This document shows positions 21,514 through 31,861 of a stretch of 64,000 nucleotides of DNA, one piece after another; positions within the stretch are counted from its first letter, which is position 1, and every line of letters starts with the position of its first letter. Source of the stretch: Lachnospiraceae bacterium. Lineage in GTDB: Bacteria > Bacillota > Clostridia > Lachnospirales > Lachnospiraceae. The stretch spans positions 27,328 through 91,327 of the forward strand of contig JAJBTQ010000008.1 in the NCBI GenBank assembly GCA_020860755.1. The letters run 5' to 3'. Made by a program: the position numbers and the translations under genes. The notes below the pieces were generated by a model. It saw nothing but the letters and a program-made list of their open reading frames with translations. It did not search any database and was not told where the DNA came from.

Positions 21514-22287
21514 TTACTTGCAGATCTCCAGCACCTTCTCCAGCTGCATCTCCCCTCCGAACAGATCCAGCGCACTCCCGATCGTCACATCAAGCCGGTC
21601 TCTCCCCCACACGCGCAGGTCCTCAAGATCCGAATAGCTCCCGATCCCGCCGGCATACGTGACAGGGATCCGGCTCCAGCTGCCGAGCAGCTCGACTAAC
21701 TCCCGCTCAACACCCGACGCCTGCCCTTCGGCATCCACGCCATGGATGAGAAATTCATCCGCATAGCTGCGCAGTCCGTCCAGCAGCCCGGGCCAGATCT
21801 TCTCGTCGGTAAACTTCTGCCAGCGGTCCGTGACGACATAGTAATCGCCGTCCCTCTTCCGACAGCTCAAGTCCAGCACCAGATGCTCCTTGCCGGCAGC
21901 TTTTACCAGCTCCTCCAGCCGGTCGTAATCCACCATCCCGTCGCGGAACACATAGGACGTGACGATCACATGGCTCGCGCCGGCTTTTAAATACTCCTCT
22001 GCGTTCTCCGGCGTGATGCTGCCTCCCACCATGAGCCCCTCCGGGTAGGCGCGCAGGCAGGACAGCGCCTGCTGCTTCGACTCCTCATAATACTGGGACT
22101 CGCTTCCGTTGAGTATGATAACATGACCGCCGCACAGCCCGTGATCCTTATAGATCTCGGCATAATAGGCACCGTCGTGCTCCGAGACAAAGTTCTCGAT
22201 CGCGCGGTCCCCGTCATCACTCAAGGACCCTCCCACGATCTGTTTTACCTTTCCGTTGTGAATGTCAATACAAGGTCGAAATTTCAT
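21514..22287 (-). CDS. hisA: Eukaryotic-type ProFAR isomerase (HisA/His6-like)
   Basis: The family isomerises ProFAR to PRFAR in histidine synthesis. The 257-residue TIM barrel starts MKFRPCIDIHNGKVKQIVGG, and has LMVGGSITPENAEEYLKAGA, VTSYVFRDG and the second phosphate-site half VTYAGGIGSYSDLEDL. This pattern matches the fungal and plant enzyme (His6/HISN3) better than the classical bacterial HisA. The ATG at 22287 follows CAGGAG; the track's 18-residue upstream extension is not supported. No other his biosynthesis gene except a hisC-like aminotransferase 5 kb away is in the window. Confidence 0.88.
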   Translation of the reverse strand: MKFRPCIDIHNGKVKQIVGGSLSDDGDRAIENFVSEHDGAYYAEIYKDHGLCGGHVIILNGSESQYYEESKQQALSCLRAYPEGLMVGGSITPENAEEYLKAGASHVIVTSYVFRDGMVDYDRLEELVKAAGKEHLVLDLSCRKRDGDYYVVTDRWQKFTDEKIWPGLLDGLRSYADEFLIHGVDAEGQASGVERELVELLGSWSRIPVTYAGGIGSYSDLEDLRVWGRDRLDVTIGSALDLFGGEMQLEKVLEICK

Positions 22288-22306
22288 AGCTCTACTCCTG
22301 GTTTGA

Positions 22307-23989
<1,683 letters not shown>

Positions 23990-24011
23990 ACCTGTTAAAA
24001 TTCCCGATTCA

Positions 24012-24036
24012 AAAGCCGGCAGGATCTGCCGGCTTT
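24012..24036. terminator. Bidirectional terminator between guaB and the MATE gene
   Basis: AAAGCCGGCA and TGCCGGCTTT form a perfect 10-bp stem with a 5-base loop between two convergent genes. Confidence 0.85.
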
Positions 24037-24055
24037 CTTAATTGTATGCGTTCGG

Positions 24056-25429
24056 CTACGTTTTTTCGCTTTCTTCGTCCCGCAAAGGCCAGTCGGCGTG
24101 GTTCACCGTCCTTCGGTACACGAGCACTGCGATAGCCGCCGTGATAAACTCCGTGATCCAAAACGCGTTCCAAACCCGCTCCGGACCCAGAAACCGGCAC
24201 AGCATCCAGGCAATCGGCAGAATGATCACGACATAGCGGCACGCGGCGATGATCAGCGACTGGATGCCCTTTCCAAGCCCTTCCAACGCACCGGTCGATG
24301 TGACAGAGACTGCCGAGACGATAAACCCGGCACAGATGATCCGAAATGCCTTCGTTCCGATCGCAATGGTCTCCGGATTCGTCGAATAGAGTCCAACAAG
24401 TCCCTGCGCCGCGATGAGACAGATCACGGTCCCCGCCGCCATGATGAGTGCGCACATGCCGAGGGTCAACAGATAGAGTTTCCTCACTCTCTCCCGCTCT
24501 CCGGCGCCAAAATTATATCCGACTAAGGGTCTCAGCCCCTGGACAAATCCATTGGCCGGCAGGTAGAGGAAGGTCTGCAGTCTATAGTAGATGCCGAGCA
24601 CCACCACAAAGCTCTGGGAATACGCGGCTAGGATCGCGTTTAATGCGGAGATCAAAACAGACGGCAGCGCAAGGTTTAATGCCGCGGGAATACCGATCGC
24701 GTAGAGCCGCAGACTGATCTCTTTCTGCCCCGGAGCCAGATACTTCCGTCGCAGTTTCACAGGGATAGAGATCGTCTTAAAAAAGATGATATACATAATG
24801 AGGTTAACGACCTGACCGAACCCTGTTGCCAGCCCTGCTCCGGCGATCCCCATCTCGGGAAAGACCCCGACCCCAAAGATCAAAAGCGGATCCATGACAA
24901 TGTTGGTCAGACAGCCGCACATCAGACAGAGCATCGATACCTTCATCCGGCCCACACCCTGAAAGATCTTCTCGCAAACGAGTCCGATCATGATGATCAC
25001 AGAAAACGAAAACGCGATCCTCCCGTACAGCACCCCCATTGCGATCACCGCGGTATCTGAAGTGTATGCCGCCATAAAGCGCGGCAGGATCAGGATGGTT
25101 ATCACCATCAGGATCACCCCATGGATCACGGCAAAAAACATCCCGTTCGCGGCCGCCGTGTTTGCCTTGTCCGGCTCCTTTGCCCCGAGAAAATACGAGA
25201 TCAGGGCAGTGATCCCTATGCCGAAGCCGATCGCGATCGCATTGATCAGGTTCTGGAGCGGATAGACTAAGGAGAGCGCCGTCATCGCATCCTCGCTGAT
25301 CCTCGCCACAAAAAATGAGTCTACGATATTATAGAGCGAATTCACCAGCATTGAGACTACCATGGGCAGCGCCATGGACATCAAAAGAGGAAAGATCGGT
25401 TTTTCTTTCATAAAAGTCTCGTTGGACAT
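24056..25429 (-). CDS. MATE family efflux transporter
   Basis: A 457-residue membrane protein with about 12 hydrophobic helices in two related halves. The MATE-type N-terminus PLLMSMALPMVVSMLVNSLYNIVDSFFVARI and the central NGFVQGLRPLVGYNFGAGE are typical. MATE proteins export cationic compounds or drugs by Na+ or H+ antiport, but the substrate cannot be inferred. The ATG at 25429 follows GGAGATAAGG. A leader of about 165 bases contains an attenuator-like pair of hairpins, so regulated readthrough is likely. Confidence 0.93.
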   Translation of the reverse strand: MSNETFMKEKPIFPLLMSMALPMVVSMLVNSLYNIVDSFFVARISEDAMTALSLVYPLQNLINAIAIGFGIGITALISYFLGAKEPDKANTAAANGMFFAVIHGVILMVITILILPRFMAAYTSDTAVIAMGVLYGRIAFSFSVIIMIGLVCEKIFQGVGRMKVSMLCLMCGCLTNIVMDPLLIFGVGVFPEMGIAGAGLATGFGQVVNLIMYIIFFKTISIPVKLRRKYLAPGQKEISLRLYAIGIPAALNLALPSVLISALNAILAAYSQSFVVVLGIYYRLQTFLYLPANGFVQGLRPLVGYNFGAGERERVRKLYLLTLGMCALIMAAGTVICLIAAQGLVGLYSTNPETIAIGTKAFRIICAGFIVSAVSVTSTGALEGLGKGIQSLIIAACRYVVIILPIAWMLCRFLGPERVWNAFWITEFITAAIAVLVYRRTVNHADWPLRDEESEKT

Positions 25430-25502
25430 TCCTTATCTCCCATCGATATGCATACGGCTGCATCAGCTGCGCATTCCCCTCATCGGGCCGGCATGACATA
25501 TC

Positions 25503-25570
25503 AAAAAAAACCACACAGCGATCCAAAAGATCACTGTGTGGCGAAAAGCAGCTTCGCTGCAAAAATCCAC
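25503..25570 (-). promoter_or_regulatory. Attenuator in the MATE transporter leader
   Basis: On the minus strand CCACACAGTGATC / GATCGCTGTGTGG (25511-25541) is a strong stem followed by eight T, a full intrinsic terminator inside the leader. Just before it, GTGG plus GCAGCGAAGCTGC plus CCAC (25538-25570) can form an alternative stem that captures the first bases of the terminator. The two are mutually exclusive, as in transcription attenuation. I see no recognised riboswitch consensus. Confidence 0.65.
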
Positions 25571-25603
25571 AAAAAAGTTTTGTTCTTGTTCAGTTCCAAG
25601 TCA

Positions 25604-25633
25604 AGTATACTCCACCTTACCTGATAAGGTCAA
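25604..25633 (-). promoter_or_regulatory. Promoter of the MATE transporter gene
   Basis: TTGACC (25628-25633) and TATACT (25604-25609) on the minus strand are 18 bp apart, upstream of the attenuator. Confidence 0.7.
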
Positions 25634-25691
25634 GCGTACTTTCTATGGAGTGAAACACCTAGACATTTGTGCTGCTTGTGGACATTTTTCG

Positions 25692-26219
25692 TCACTTTTC
25701 ACAATCATCAAGGCCGAGAAGCCCGGCGAGAGCTTTTGCCGTCTCCCCCACGATCCTCTCCTTGATCTCGCGGCGGGCCAGGCCATCCGTCTTAACTTCC
25801 AGTCTGTGAATGCATTTTTCTTTTCCCCACAGAATGGCATAAAAGATCTCCCCCAATACGCTGTCCCCGTTATTGGGATCTTTATTTCCGGTAGTCCCGG
25901 TGATCCCCACGCCCACATCTGCACCGTAAAATGTACGGCAGGCCTCCGCCATTGCCTCGGCCGTCTCCGGAGAATAGACCCCATACCGGTCGATGAGCCT
26001 TGCGGGCACTCCGTTTTTCGTCTTCGCCTCATTGGAATAGGTGACGAACGACCCCAAAAAGACGGCAGACGCCCCTTCCGTATCTGTGAGAGCGGACGAA
26101 AAAAGGCCGCCGGTGCAGCTCTCCATGACAGAGATCGTGATCCCCTCCCGGATCAGATGCTGTACAACGCGGTCCATGATATGACGGTAATCTTCTCCAT
26201 TATCGGAACTATAGTTCAT
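25692..26219 (-). CDS. pncC: CinA C-terminal domain protein (NMN deamidase PncC-like)
   Basis: The 175-residue protein consists only of the CinA C-terminal amidohydrolase domain: ISVMESCTGGLFSSALTDTEGAS, FLGSFVTYSNEAKT, and the GVGITGTTGNKDPNNGDSVLGEIFYAI loop. In E. coli PncC this domain deamidates nicotinamide mononucleotide to nicotinate mononucleotide, recycling NAD breakdown products. That would fit pncB elsewhere in this window. The ATG at 26219 follows AAGGAGC. A nested hairpin lies in the 167-base gap upstream. Confidence 0.9.
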   Translation of the reverse strand: MNYSSDNGEDYRHIMDRVVQHLIREGITISVMESCTGGLFSSALTDTEGASAVFLGSFVTYSNEAKTKNGVPARLIDRYGVYSPETAEAMAEACRTFYGADVGVGITGTTGNKDPNNGDSVLGEIFYAILWGKEKCIHRLEVKTDGLARREIKERIVGETAKALAGLLGLDDCEK

Positions 26220-26285
26220 TGTCCTGCTCCTTATAGTCGCCTAAGATGATAACACTCTTAATTAAAAAAAGATTTAGACACGTCT

Positions 26286-26330
26286 GAACTGCCTTTTTCC
26301 GGCCCGGTGTTCTTCCGGGCCAGGCAGTTC
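26286..26330. other. Nested hairpin between exporter and pncC genes
   Basis: GAACTGCCT / AGGCAGTTC encloses GGCCCGG / CCGGGCC. No T run follows immediately on either strand, although a T7 tract occurs about 20 bases later on the minus strand. It could slow or terminate transcription from the upstream minus-strand gene. Confidence 0.45.
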
Positions 26331-26386
26331 TTCTTCGTATGGCCCATTTTTGGCGTATTCACTTTCATGTGCCGGATGGCTTAAGA

Positions 26387-26890
26387 TCAACGAATGATAT
26401 GCCCGATGATCCCGTAGGAGATGATCGTCATGATCACGGATGCCATGATGATCCCGCAGATCTCCGCTTTTATGGCGGTCTTAAAGTCCATGTCCAAAAG
26501 CGCTGCGACTAATGAGCCGGTCCAGGCACCGGTCACCGGAAGCGGGATCCCGACAAACAGCATCAGGCCCCAGAATCCATATTTTTCAATGTTTTGTCTT
26601 CGTCTCATCGCCGAACTTTCCAGCCTGTCCACAAGAGGTTTAAACAGACGGGTCTTTCTGAGCCAGGCGAAGATCCTCTTGATAAACAGGAGGATAAACG
26701 GGATCGGGACAAAGTTTCCGGCGGCGGAGAGCAGGACTCCCTGCCACAGGGGAAGTTTCAGCAAAGTTGACGCTAAAAGACCTCCACGCAGCTCCAGAAT
26801 CGGAAAAAGAGAGATGATAAACACCAGCAATTGCCGGGATATATGATGCCCCAATGGACTGTTGACAAACCAGTTTACCAGGCTATCCAT
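26387..26890 (-). CDS. Small multidrug-export family membrane protein (COG2426)
   Basis: A 167-residue membrane protein with about four hydrophobic helices. The segments LFPILELRGGLLAS and FVGIPLPVTGAWTGSLVAALLDMDFKTA match the family named putative small multi-drug export protein (Pfam Sm_multidrug_ex). The transport role rests on the family name only; little is established experimentally. It starts 18 bases after the hisC stop, so the two are probably cotranscribed. Confidence 0.82.
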   Translation of the reverse strand: MDSLVNWFVNSPLGHHISRQLLVFIISLFPILELRGGLLASTLLKLPLWQGVLLSAAGNFVPIPFILLFIKRIFAWLRKTRLFKPLVDRLESSAMRRRQNIEKYGFWGLMLFVGIPLPVTGAWTGSLVAALLDMDFKTAIKAEICGIIMASVIMTIISYGIIGHIIR

Positions 26891-26908
26891 GTAATCTGTT
26901 TCCTCCCG

Positions 26909-27982
26909 TTACTCGGCATGCTCCCTGGACTCCAGATACTCTTCCAAATATGTGAGCAGAAATTCCATCTCCGCGTCCGTCCCCACTGTGATCCGGATAA
27001 AGTTGTCGATCCGCGGCTTATCAAAGTAGCGGACATAGATGTCCCGCTTCTTTAAAGCCTCGTACAGCTCCTTTGCGGGGCAGCTCTCATGCGTGGCAAA
27101 AATAAAATTTGCCTTGGAATCTCGGAAGGAAAATCCGAGCTCGGCCAGGCGTTCCTGTGTCCGCTGCCTGGTCTCCCGGATCCGCTCCATTGTCTCCTCA
27201 AAATATCTCCAATCCTGCATGGACACCGTGCCCGCGAGAATCGCGGTCTGATCCATGGTATAGGAATTAAAGGAATATTTTACGTCATTTAGACACTTGA
27301 TCAGCTCATCAGACGCCATGGCGTAGCCAATCCGCATGCCGGCCAGTGATCTGGATTTTGAGAAAGACTGCACCACGATGAGGTTGTCATGCCGGTTTAA
27401 CATCGGCAGTGCAGACGTCGCGCCAAAGTCAACATACGCCTCATCCACGATCACGACGACATCCTTATTGTACTTTATGATCTGCTCCAGTTCCCTGGGC
27501 GGAAGTTCCACCCCGGTGGGCGCATTGGGATTTGCGATGATCACCCCTCCGTTTGCCGGCTCGTAATCCTCCGGAACAATATCAAAGTTCTCATTCAACG
27601 CTTTTGTCTCGTAGGGAATGCCGAACATCTTGGCCCAGACCTCGTAAAACGAGTAGGTGATGTCCGGAAAAAAGATCGGTTTCGACCCGTTAAAAAATGT
27701 CAAAAAGCACATCGCCAGCACATCGTCGGAGCCCACCCCCACAAACACCTGGTCCGGGCGCAGTTTCTTCTCCTCGGCGATGGCCTTTACGAGCATGGAA
27801 GCGGTAGGGTCCGGATAGAGCCGCAGCCGCTCAACATCCATGCCGCAGAGCACCTGCTCCACGCCCGGGGAAGGCGGATAGGGATTTTCATTTGTATTCA
27901 GTTTTATCACACCGGGCTTTTTCGGCTGTTCCCCGGGCGTATACGGTGTCACCCGGCGAACGTTTTCCATCCATTTTTCCAT
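26909..27982 (-). CDS. hisC: Histidinol-phosphate aminotransferase family protein
   Basis: A 357-residue PLP enzyme of aminotransferase class I/II with KLNTNENPYPPSP at the N-terminus, the NAP(T)G loop in IANPNAPTGVELP, DEAYVDFG and the PLP lysine in VVQSFSKSRSLAGMRIGY. These fit HisC, which transaminates imidazole acetol phosphate in histidine synthesis. It is not inside a his operon, so related substrates such as phenylpyruvate are possible. No clear ribosome site precedes the ATG at 27982; a second in-frame ATG four codons on is an alternative start. Confidence 0.85.
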   Translation of the reverse strand: MEKWMENVRRVTPYTPGEQPKKPGVIKLNTNENPYPPSPGVEQVLCGMDVERLRLYPDPTASMLVKAIAEEKKLRPDQVFVGVGSDDVLAMCFLTFFNGSKPIFFPDITYSFYEVWAKMFGIPYETKALNENFDIVPEDYEPANGGVIIANPNAPTGVELPPRELEQIIKYNKDVVVIVDEAYVDFGATSALPMLNRHDNLIVVQSFSKSRSLAGMRIGYAMASDELIKCLNDVKYSFNSYTMDQTAILAGTVSMQDWRYFEETMERIRETRQRTQERLAELGFSFRDSKANFIFATHESCPAKELYEALKKRDIYVRYFDKPRIDNFIRITVGTDAEMEFLLTYLEEYLESREHAE

Positions 27983-28020
27983 TATGAAATAAGAGTTTAT
28001 CTAATGTATGAAAATAGTAG

Positions 28021-28860
28021 TTACAGCTTGGAGATAAGGTCCACTGCCTGATCCAAATATAAGTTGTCCGCTTTGCCGAACAGGCCCGCGTCCGCGATCT
28101 CTGCATAGGCCGGGTCGAGCGGCATCTTTCCGAGGACCTCGACGCCTAAATTTTCCGCGATCTCATCGATGTGACTCTCGCCGAAGATAGGGATCTTTGT
28201 CCCGCACTCCGGGCACTCGAGATAACTGTAGTTCTCCACGATGCCGAGAACAGGGATGTCCATCAATTCAGCCATTTTGTAGGCCTTGGTGACGATCATG
28301 CGGACCAGATCCTGCGGGGAGGTCACGATGATCACTCCGTCAACCGGGATAGACTGAAACACGGTAAGCGGCACGTCGCCGGTTCCCGGCGGCATGTCGA
28401 CGAGCAGAAAATCCAGATCGCCCCACACCACATCGGTCCAGAACTGTTTAACCGTTCCGGCGATGACGGGACCTCTCCACACAACGGGGGCCTCCTCATC
28501 CTCGATCAGCAGGTTCACGGACATGACCTTTACGCCGTCGTCCGTCTCGATGGGATAGACGCCCAGCTCCGACCCGCTGGCCGGGCCGTGCAGTCCATAC
28601 ATTTTCGGAATGGACGGACCTGTGATGTCCGCGTCCATGATGCCGACTTCATATCCCTGTTTGCGCAGTGCCGTCGCGAGCGACGCGGTGACAAAGGATT
28701 TGCCGACGCCTCCCTTTCCGCTGATCACGGCGATCACTTTTTTTACCGAGGAGCAGGCGTTTAATTGTTCCTGAAGGCTCTGCGGGCCCTCGCCGCATCC
28801 ACCGTTTTCCTGCGCTTCGCAGCTGCCTGCGGCAGCACAGTCATCACATGCACTTGACAT
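28021..28860 (-). CDS. Mrp/NBP35 family Fe-S carrier ATPase
   Basis: A 279-residue deviant Walker P-loop ATPase of the Mrp/ApbC/Nbp35 family, which binds and transfers [4Fe-4S] clusters. The P-loop is VISGKGGVGKSFVTASLA (about residues 42-59). The N-terminus carries four cysteines in CDDC...SC...GGC, Nbp35-like, and a second CPECGT pair lies near residue 220, as in cluster-bridging dimers. LVDMPPGTGDVPLT and TSPQDLVRMIVTKA are also conserved. It starts after AAGGAGG and lies between glmS and hisC on the same strand. Confidence 0.92.
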   Translation of the reverse strand: MSSACDDCAAAGSCEAQENGGCGEGPQSLQEQLNACSSVKKVIAVISGKGGVGKSFVTASLATALRKQGYEVGIMDADITGPSIPKMYGLHGPASGSELGVYPIETDDGVKVMSVNLLIEDEEAPVVWRGPVIAGTVKQFWTDVVWGDLDFLLVDMPPGTGDVPLTVFQSIPVDGVIIVTSPQDLVRMIVTKAYKMAELMDIPVLGIVENYSYLECPECGTKIPIFGESHIDEIAENLGVEVLGKMPLDPAYAEIADAGLFGKADNLYLDQAVDLISKL

Positions 28861-28883
28861 ATCAAATCCTCCTTGTCACACTG

Positions 28884-30749
28884 TTATTCCACTGTCACAG
28901 ATTTAGCCAGATTCCGCGGCTTATCTACATCCAGGCCCCTGGCGACACTCAGATAGTAGCCGAGCAGCTGCAGCGGGACCACCGCGAGACTGGCAAAGAA
29001 ATGCTCGTCCGTTTTCGGGATATATACGCAGAAATCTGCCGTATCCTCGATCTCATACCGTCCGTATCCGGTCAGTCCCATAAGGTAGGCGCCTCTCGCC
29101 TTACACTCTACCAGGTTGCTTATAGTCTTCTCGTATAGATCCTCCTGTGTCAGCACACCGATGACGAGGATCCCATCCTCCACCAGGCTGATCGTGCCGT
29201 GCTTTAACTCGCCGGCCGCATACGCCTCCGAGTGGATATAGGAGATCTCCTTCATCTTCAGGCTGCCCTCCAGGCAGATGGCGTAGTCCAGCCCCCGCCC
29301 GATAAAAAAAATATCGTGGGCGTTGGAAAACTTTGAGGCAAACCACTGGATCCGCTCCTGCTCCGACAGGATCTGCTCGATCTTGCCCGGGAGCGTCATG
29401 AGCTCTTCCAACATCAAAGAGCAGGTTTCCTGCGTTATGCATCCCCGCACAAGGGCAGTCTGCATAGCCAGCAGATAGCAGGCGACAAGCTGCGTGCTGT
29501 ATGCCTTTGTCGTGGCGACCGCGATCTCAGGCCCCGCGAGGGTGTAGAACACGTGATCCGCCTCCCTCGCTATGGAGGAGCCGACCACGTTGACGATAGC
29601 CAGTGTCTTTATGCCACGGCTTTTCGCCTCGCGCAACGCTGCAAGGGAATCCGCCGTCTCACCGGACTGAGAAATGATGATCACCAGACTGTTCGGATCG
29701 ATCGGTGACCTGCGGTACCGAAACTCCGATGCCAGGTCCACCTGAACCGGGATCTGCGCGAGATCCTCCATCACATACCGGGCTGCCATGCCCACATGCC
29801 AGGCTGAACCACAGGCGACGATATAGATCTGGGAAAAGCTGCGAAGTTCCTCATCGGTCAACCCGATATCGGACAGATCGATCCGGGAAACACCGCCCTC
29901 CTCCTTCACCACGGAGTGGATGGTGTCCGCCACCGCCTGGGGCTGCTCATGGATCTCCTTCATCATGAAATGCTCATAGCCGCCCTTCTCGGCCGCTTCC
30001 GCGTCCCACTCGATCTCCACCGGTTCCTTCTCGACCTCGTCGCCGTCGAGATTGAAAAAGCTGACTCCGTCGGCCCTAAGCCTGCCCATCTCCAGATTGT
30101 CGATGTAACAGACCTTTCGCACGTAGTTTAAGATCGCCGGCACATCGGAGGCGGCAAACGTTTCGCCCTCACCCAGACCGACGATGAGCGGGCTGTCCTT
30201 CCTGGCTACCCAGACCTCGTCCGGATAGTCCTCAAACATCACAGCGAGTCCATAGGAACCGCGGACTCGGACCATGGTCTTCGCCAGAGCGTCGATCGGT
30301 CCGATCTGATATTTCTTGTAATAGTAATCCACGAGCTTGATGAGGACCTCTGTGTCTGTCTCGGAGTAGAACTCATATCCGTTCCGGATCAGCTTGTCCC
30401 GAAGCTCCTGATAATTTTCTATGATTCCGTTATGTACGCCGACAACGCAGGGCGTATCCGACATCTCTTTCTCGCTGCTGTGCGGATGCGCATTGGCCTC
30501 AGAGGGCTCCCCGTGGGTCGCCCAGCGCGTATGTCCGATCCCGACACATCCCGGCAGAGCTTTGCCGTCGTCTGTCTTTTCCGCCAGCTTTTTTAATCGT
30601 CCCTGCGCCTTGACTACACGGATCTCTCCGTCCTGATCGCGGACGGCAAGTCCCGCCGAGTCATAGCCGCGGTACTCCAGTCTGGAGAGTCCCTCCAGCA
30701 GGATCGGTGCCGCCTGTTTATCCCCTGCATATCCAACAATTCCGCACAT
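28884..30749 (-). CDS. glmS: Glutamine-fructose-6-phosphate aminotransferase
   Basis: GlmS makes glucosamine-6-phosphate for peptidoglycan. The 621-residue protein has the Ntn-type glutaminase domain with the nucleophilic Cys2 (MCGIVGYAG), LEYRGYDSAGLAV, HTRWATHGEPSEANAHPH and THNG-like GVHNGIIENY. Two SIS domains follow (IVACGSAWHVGMAARY, SQSGETADSLAAL) and the C-terminal NLAKSVTVE. Firmicute glmS genes often have a self-cleaving ribozyme leader, but here only three bases separate the start from the ilvE stop, so no ribozyme is present. The ribosome site GGAGG is inside the end of ilvE. Confidence 0.97.
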   Translation of the reverse strand: MCGIVGYAGDKQAAPILLEGLSRLEYRGYDSAGLAVRDQDGEIRVVKAQGRLKKLAEKTDDGKALPGCVGIGHTRWATHGEPSEANAHPHSSEKEMSDTPCVVGVHNGIIENYQELRDKLIRNGYEFYSETDTEVLIKLVDYYYKKYQIGPIDALAKTMVRVRGSYGLAVMFEDYPDEVWVARKDSPLIVGLGEGETFAASDVPAILNYVRKVCYIDNLEMGRLRADGVSFFNLDGDEVEKEPVEIEWDAEAAEKGGYEHFMMKEIHEQPQAVADTIHSVVKEEGGVSRIDLSDIGLTDEELRSFSQIYIVACGSAWHVGMAARYVMEDLAQIPVQVDLASEFRYRRSPIDPNSLVIIISQSGETADSLAALREAKSRGIKTLAIVNVVGSSIAREADHVFYTLAGPEIAVATTKAYSTQLVACYLLAMQTALVRGCITQETCSLMLEELMTLPGKIEQILSEQERIQWFASKFSNAHDIFFIGRGLDYAICLEGSLKMKEISYIHSEAYAAGELKHGTISLVEDGILVIGVLTQEDLYEKTISNLVECKARGAYLMGLTGYGRYEIEDTADFCVYIPKTDEHFFASLAVVPLQLLGYYLSVARGLDVDKPRNLAKSVTVE

Positions 30750-30752
30750 AGT

Positions 30753-31778
30753 TTATTCTACCTCCACAATCCAGCCTTCCGGCGCCTCGATCTTACCGTC
30801 CTGAATGTCCACAAATGTACTGCGAAGCTTTGACATCACGGGGCCCATCTCATCCATACCGCTCGGGATCAGGATATCTGTGCCGTGATCGTAGATCGCG
30901 CCGACCGGAGAGATCACGGCTGCCGTCCCGCACAGGCCAACTTCGGTAAACTCTTTCAGCTCGTCCTTGTACACCACTCTCTGCTCCACTTCCATGCCGA
31001 AATAGTGTTCCGCGACATACATAAGGGAGCGACGTGTGATGGAGGGAAGGATGCTGTCGGAGAGCGGCGTCACAAGCTTCCCTTCCTGTGTGACAAACAG
31101 GAAGTTGGCACCGCCGGTCTCCTCAACCTTGGTCCTGGTGGCAGGGTCTAAATACATATTCTCGTCAAAGCCCTCCTCGTGCGCTGTCACGATGGCATAG
31201 AGGCTCATCGCATAGTTTAAGCCGGCCTTGATGTTGCCGGTGCCGTGAGGCGCGGCCCGGTCGAGATCAGAGATCTTGATATGCAGCGGCTTCACGCCGC
31301 CCTTAAAGTACGGCCCCACCGGGGTCGTAAAAATACGAAACATATAATCATCCGCCGGACTGACACCGATCACGGAATTGATCCCGAATTCATAGGGACG
31401 GATATAGAGAGTCGCACCGTAACCGTATGGCGGGACATAGGCGGCATTCGCTTTCACCACTTCCTTGACGGCCTCCACAAACCGCTCTTCCGGATAGGGC
31501 GGCATCTCAAGCCGATTCGCGGAATCCACCATACGCTTCGCGTTTAAGTCCGGACGGAACGTGACGATCCGGCCGTCCACCGTCTCGTAGGCCTTAAGCC
31601 CCTCAAAGATCGTCTGTGCGTACTGCAGGACACCCGCGCATTCGTTCATCGTGATGTTGGGATCGGGTGTCAGCGTTCCCTCATCCCACTTTCCGCCGGT
31701 GTACATGGAAACATAGCGCAGGTCCGTCTCCCGATAAGAAAAATCAAGATTCGCCCAGTCAATGTTTTTCTTCTCCAT
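30753..31778 (-). CDS. ilvE: Branched-chain amino acid aminotransferase
   Basis: IlvE performs the last step of valine, leucine and isoleucine synthesis. The 341-residue fold-type IV PLP enzyme has GVLQYAQTIFEGLKAY, the PLP lysine in GTGNIKAGLNYAMSL (about residue 190), EETGGANFLFV and GLCGTAAVISPVG. Its length matches the longer eukaryote-like subfamily (BCAT type II) rather than the roughly 300-residue enterobacterial form. It is directly upstream of glmS and almost certainly cotranscribed with it. Confidence 0.95.
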   Translation of the reverse strand: MEKKNIDWANLDFSYRETDLRYVSMYTGGKWDEGTLTPDPNITMNECAGVLQYAQTIFEGLKAYETVDGRIVTFRPDLNAKRMVDSANRLEMPPYPEERFVEAVKEVVKANAAYVPPYGYGATLYIRPYEFGINSVIGVSPADDYMFRIFTTPVGPYFKGGVKPLHIKISDLDRAAPHGTGNIKAGLNYAMSLYAIVTAHEEGFDENMYLDPATRTKVEETGGANFLFVTQEGKLVTPLSDSILPSITRRSLMYVAEHYFGMEVEQRVVYKDELKEFTEVGLCGTAAVISPVGAIYDHGTDILIPSGMDEMGPVMSKLRSTFVDIQDGKIEAPEGWIVEVE

Positions 31779-31861
31779 TTTGCTTCTCTCTTTCCCCGTT
31801 TTCTTGCTTTATACTTTATCACAAAATATAGTTCTTTACCAGAGCAGGCAGACTCCTCCCG

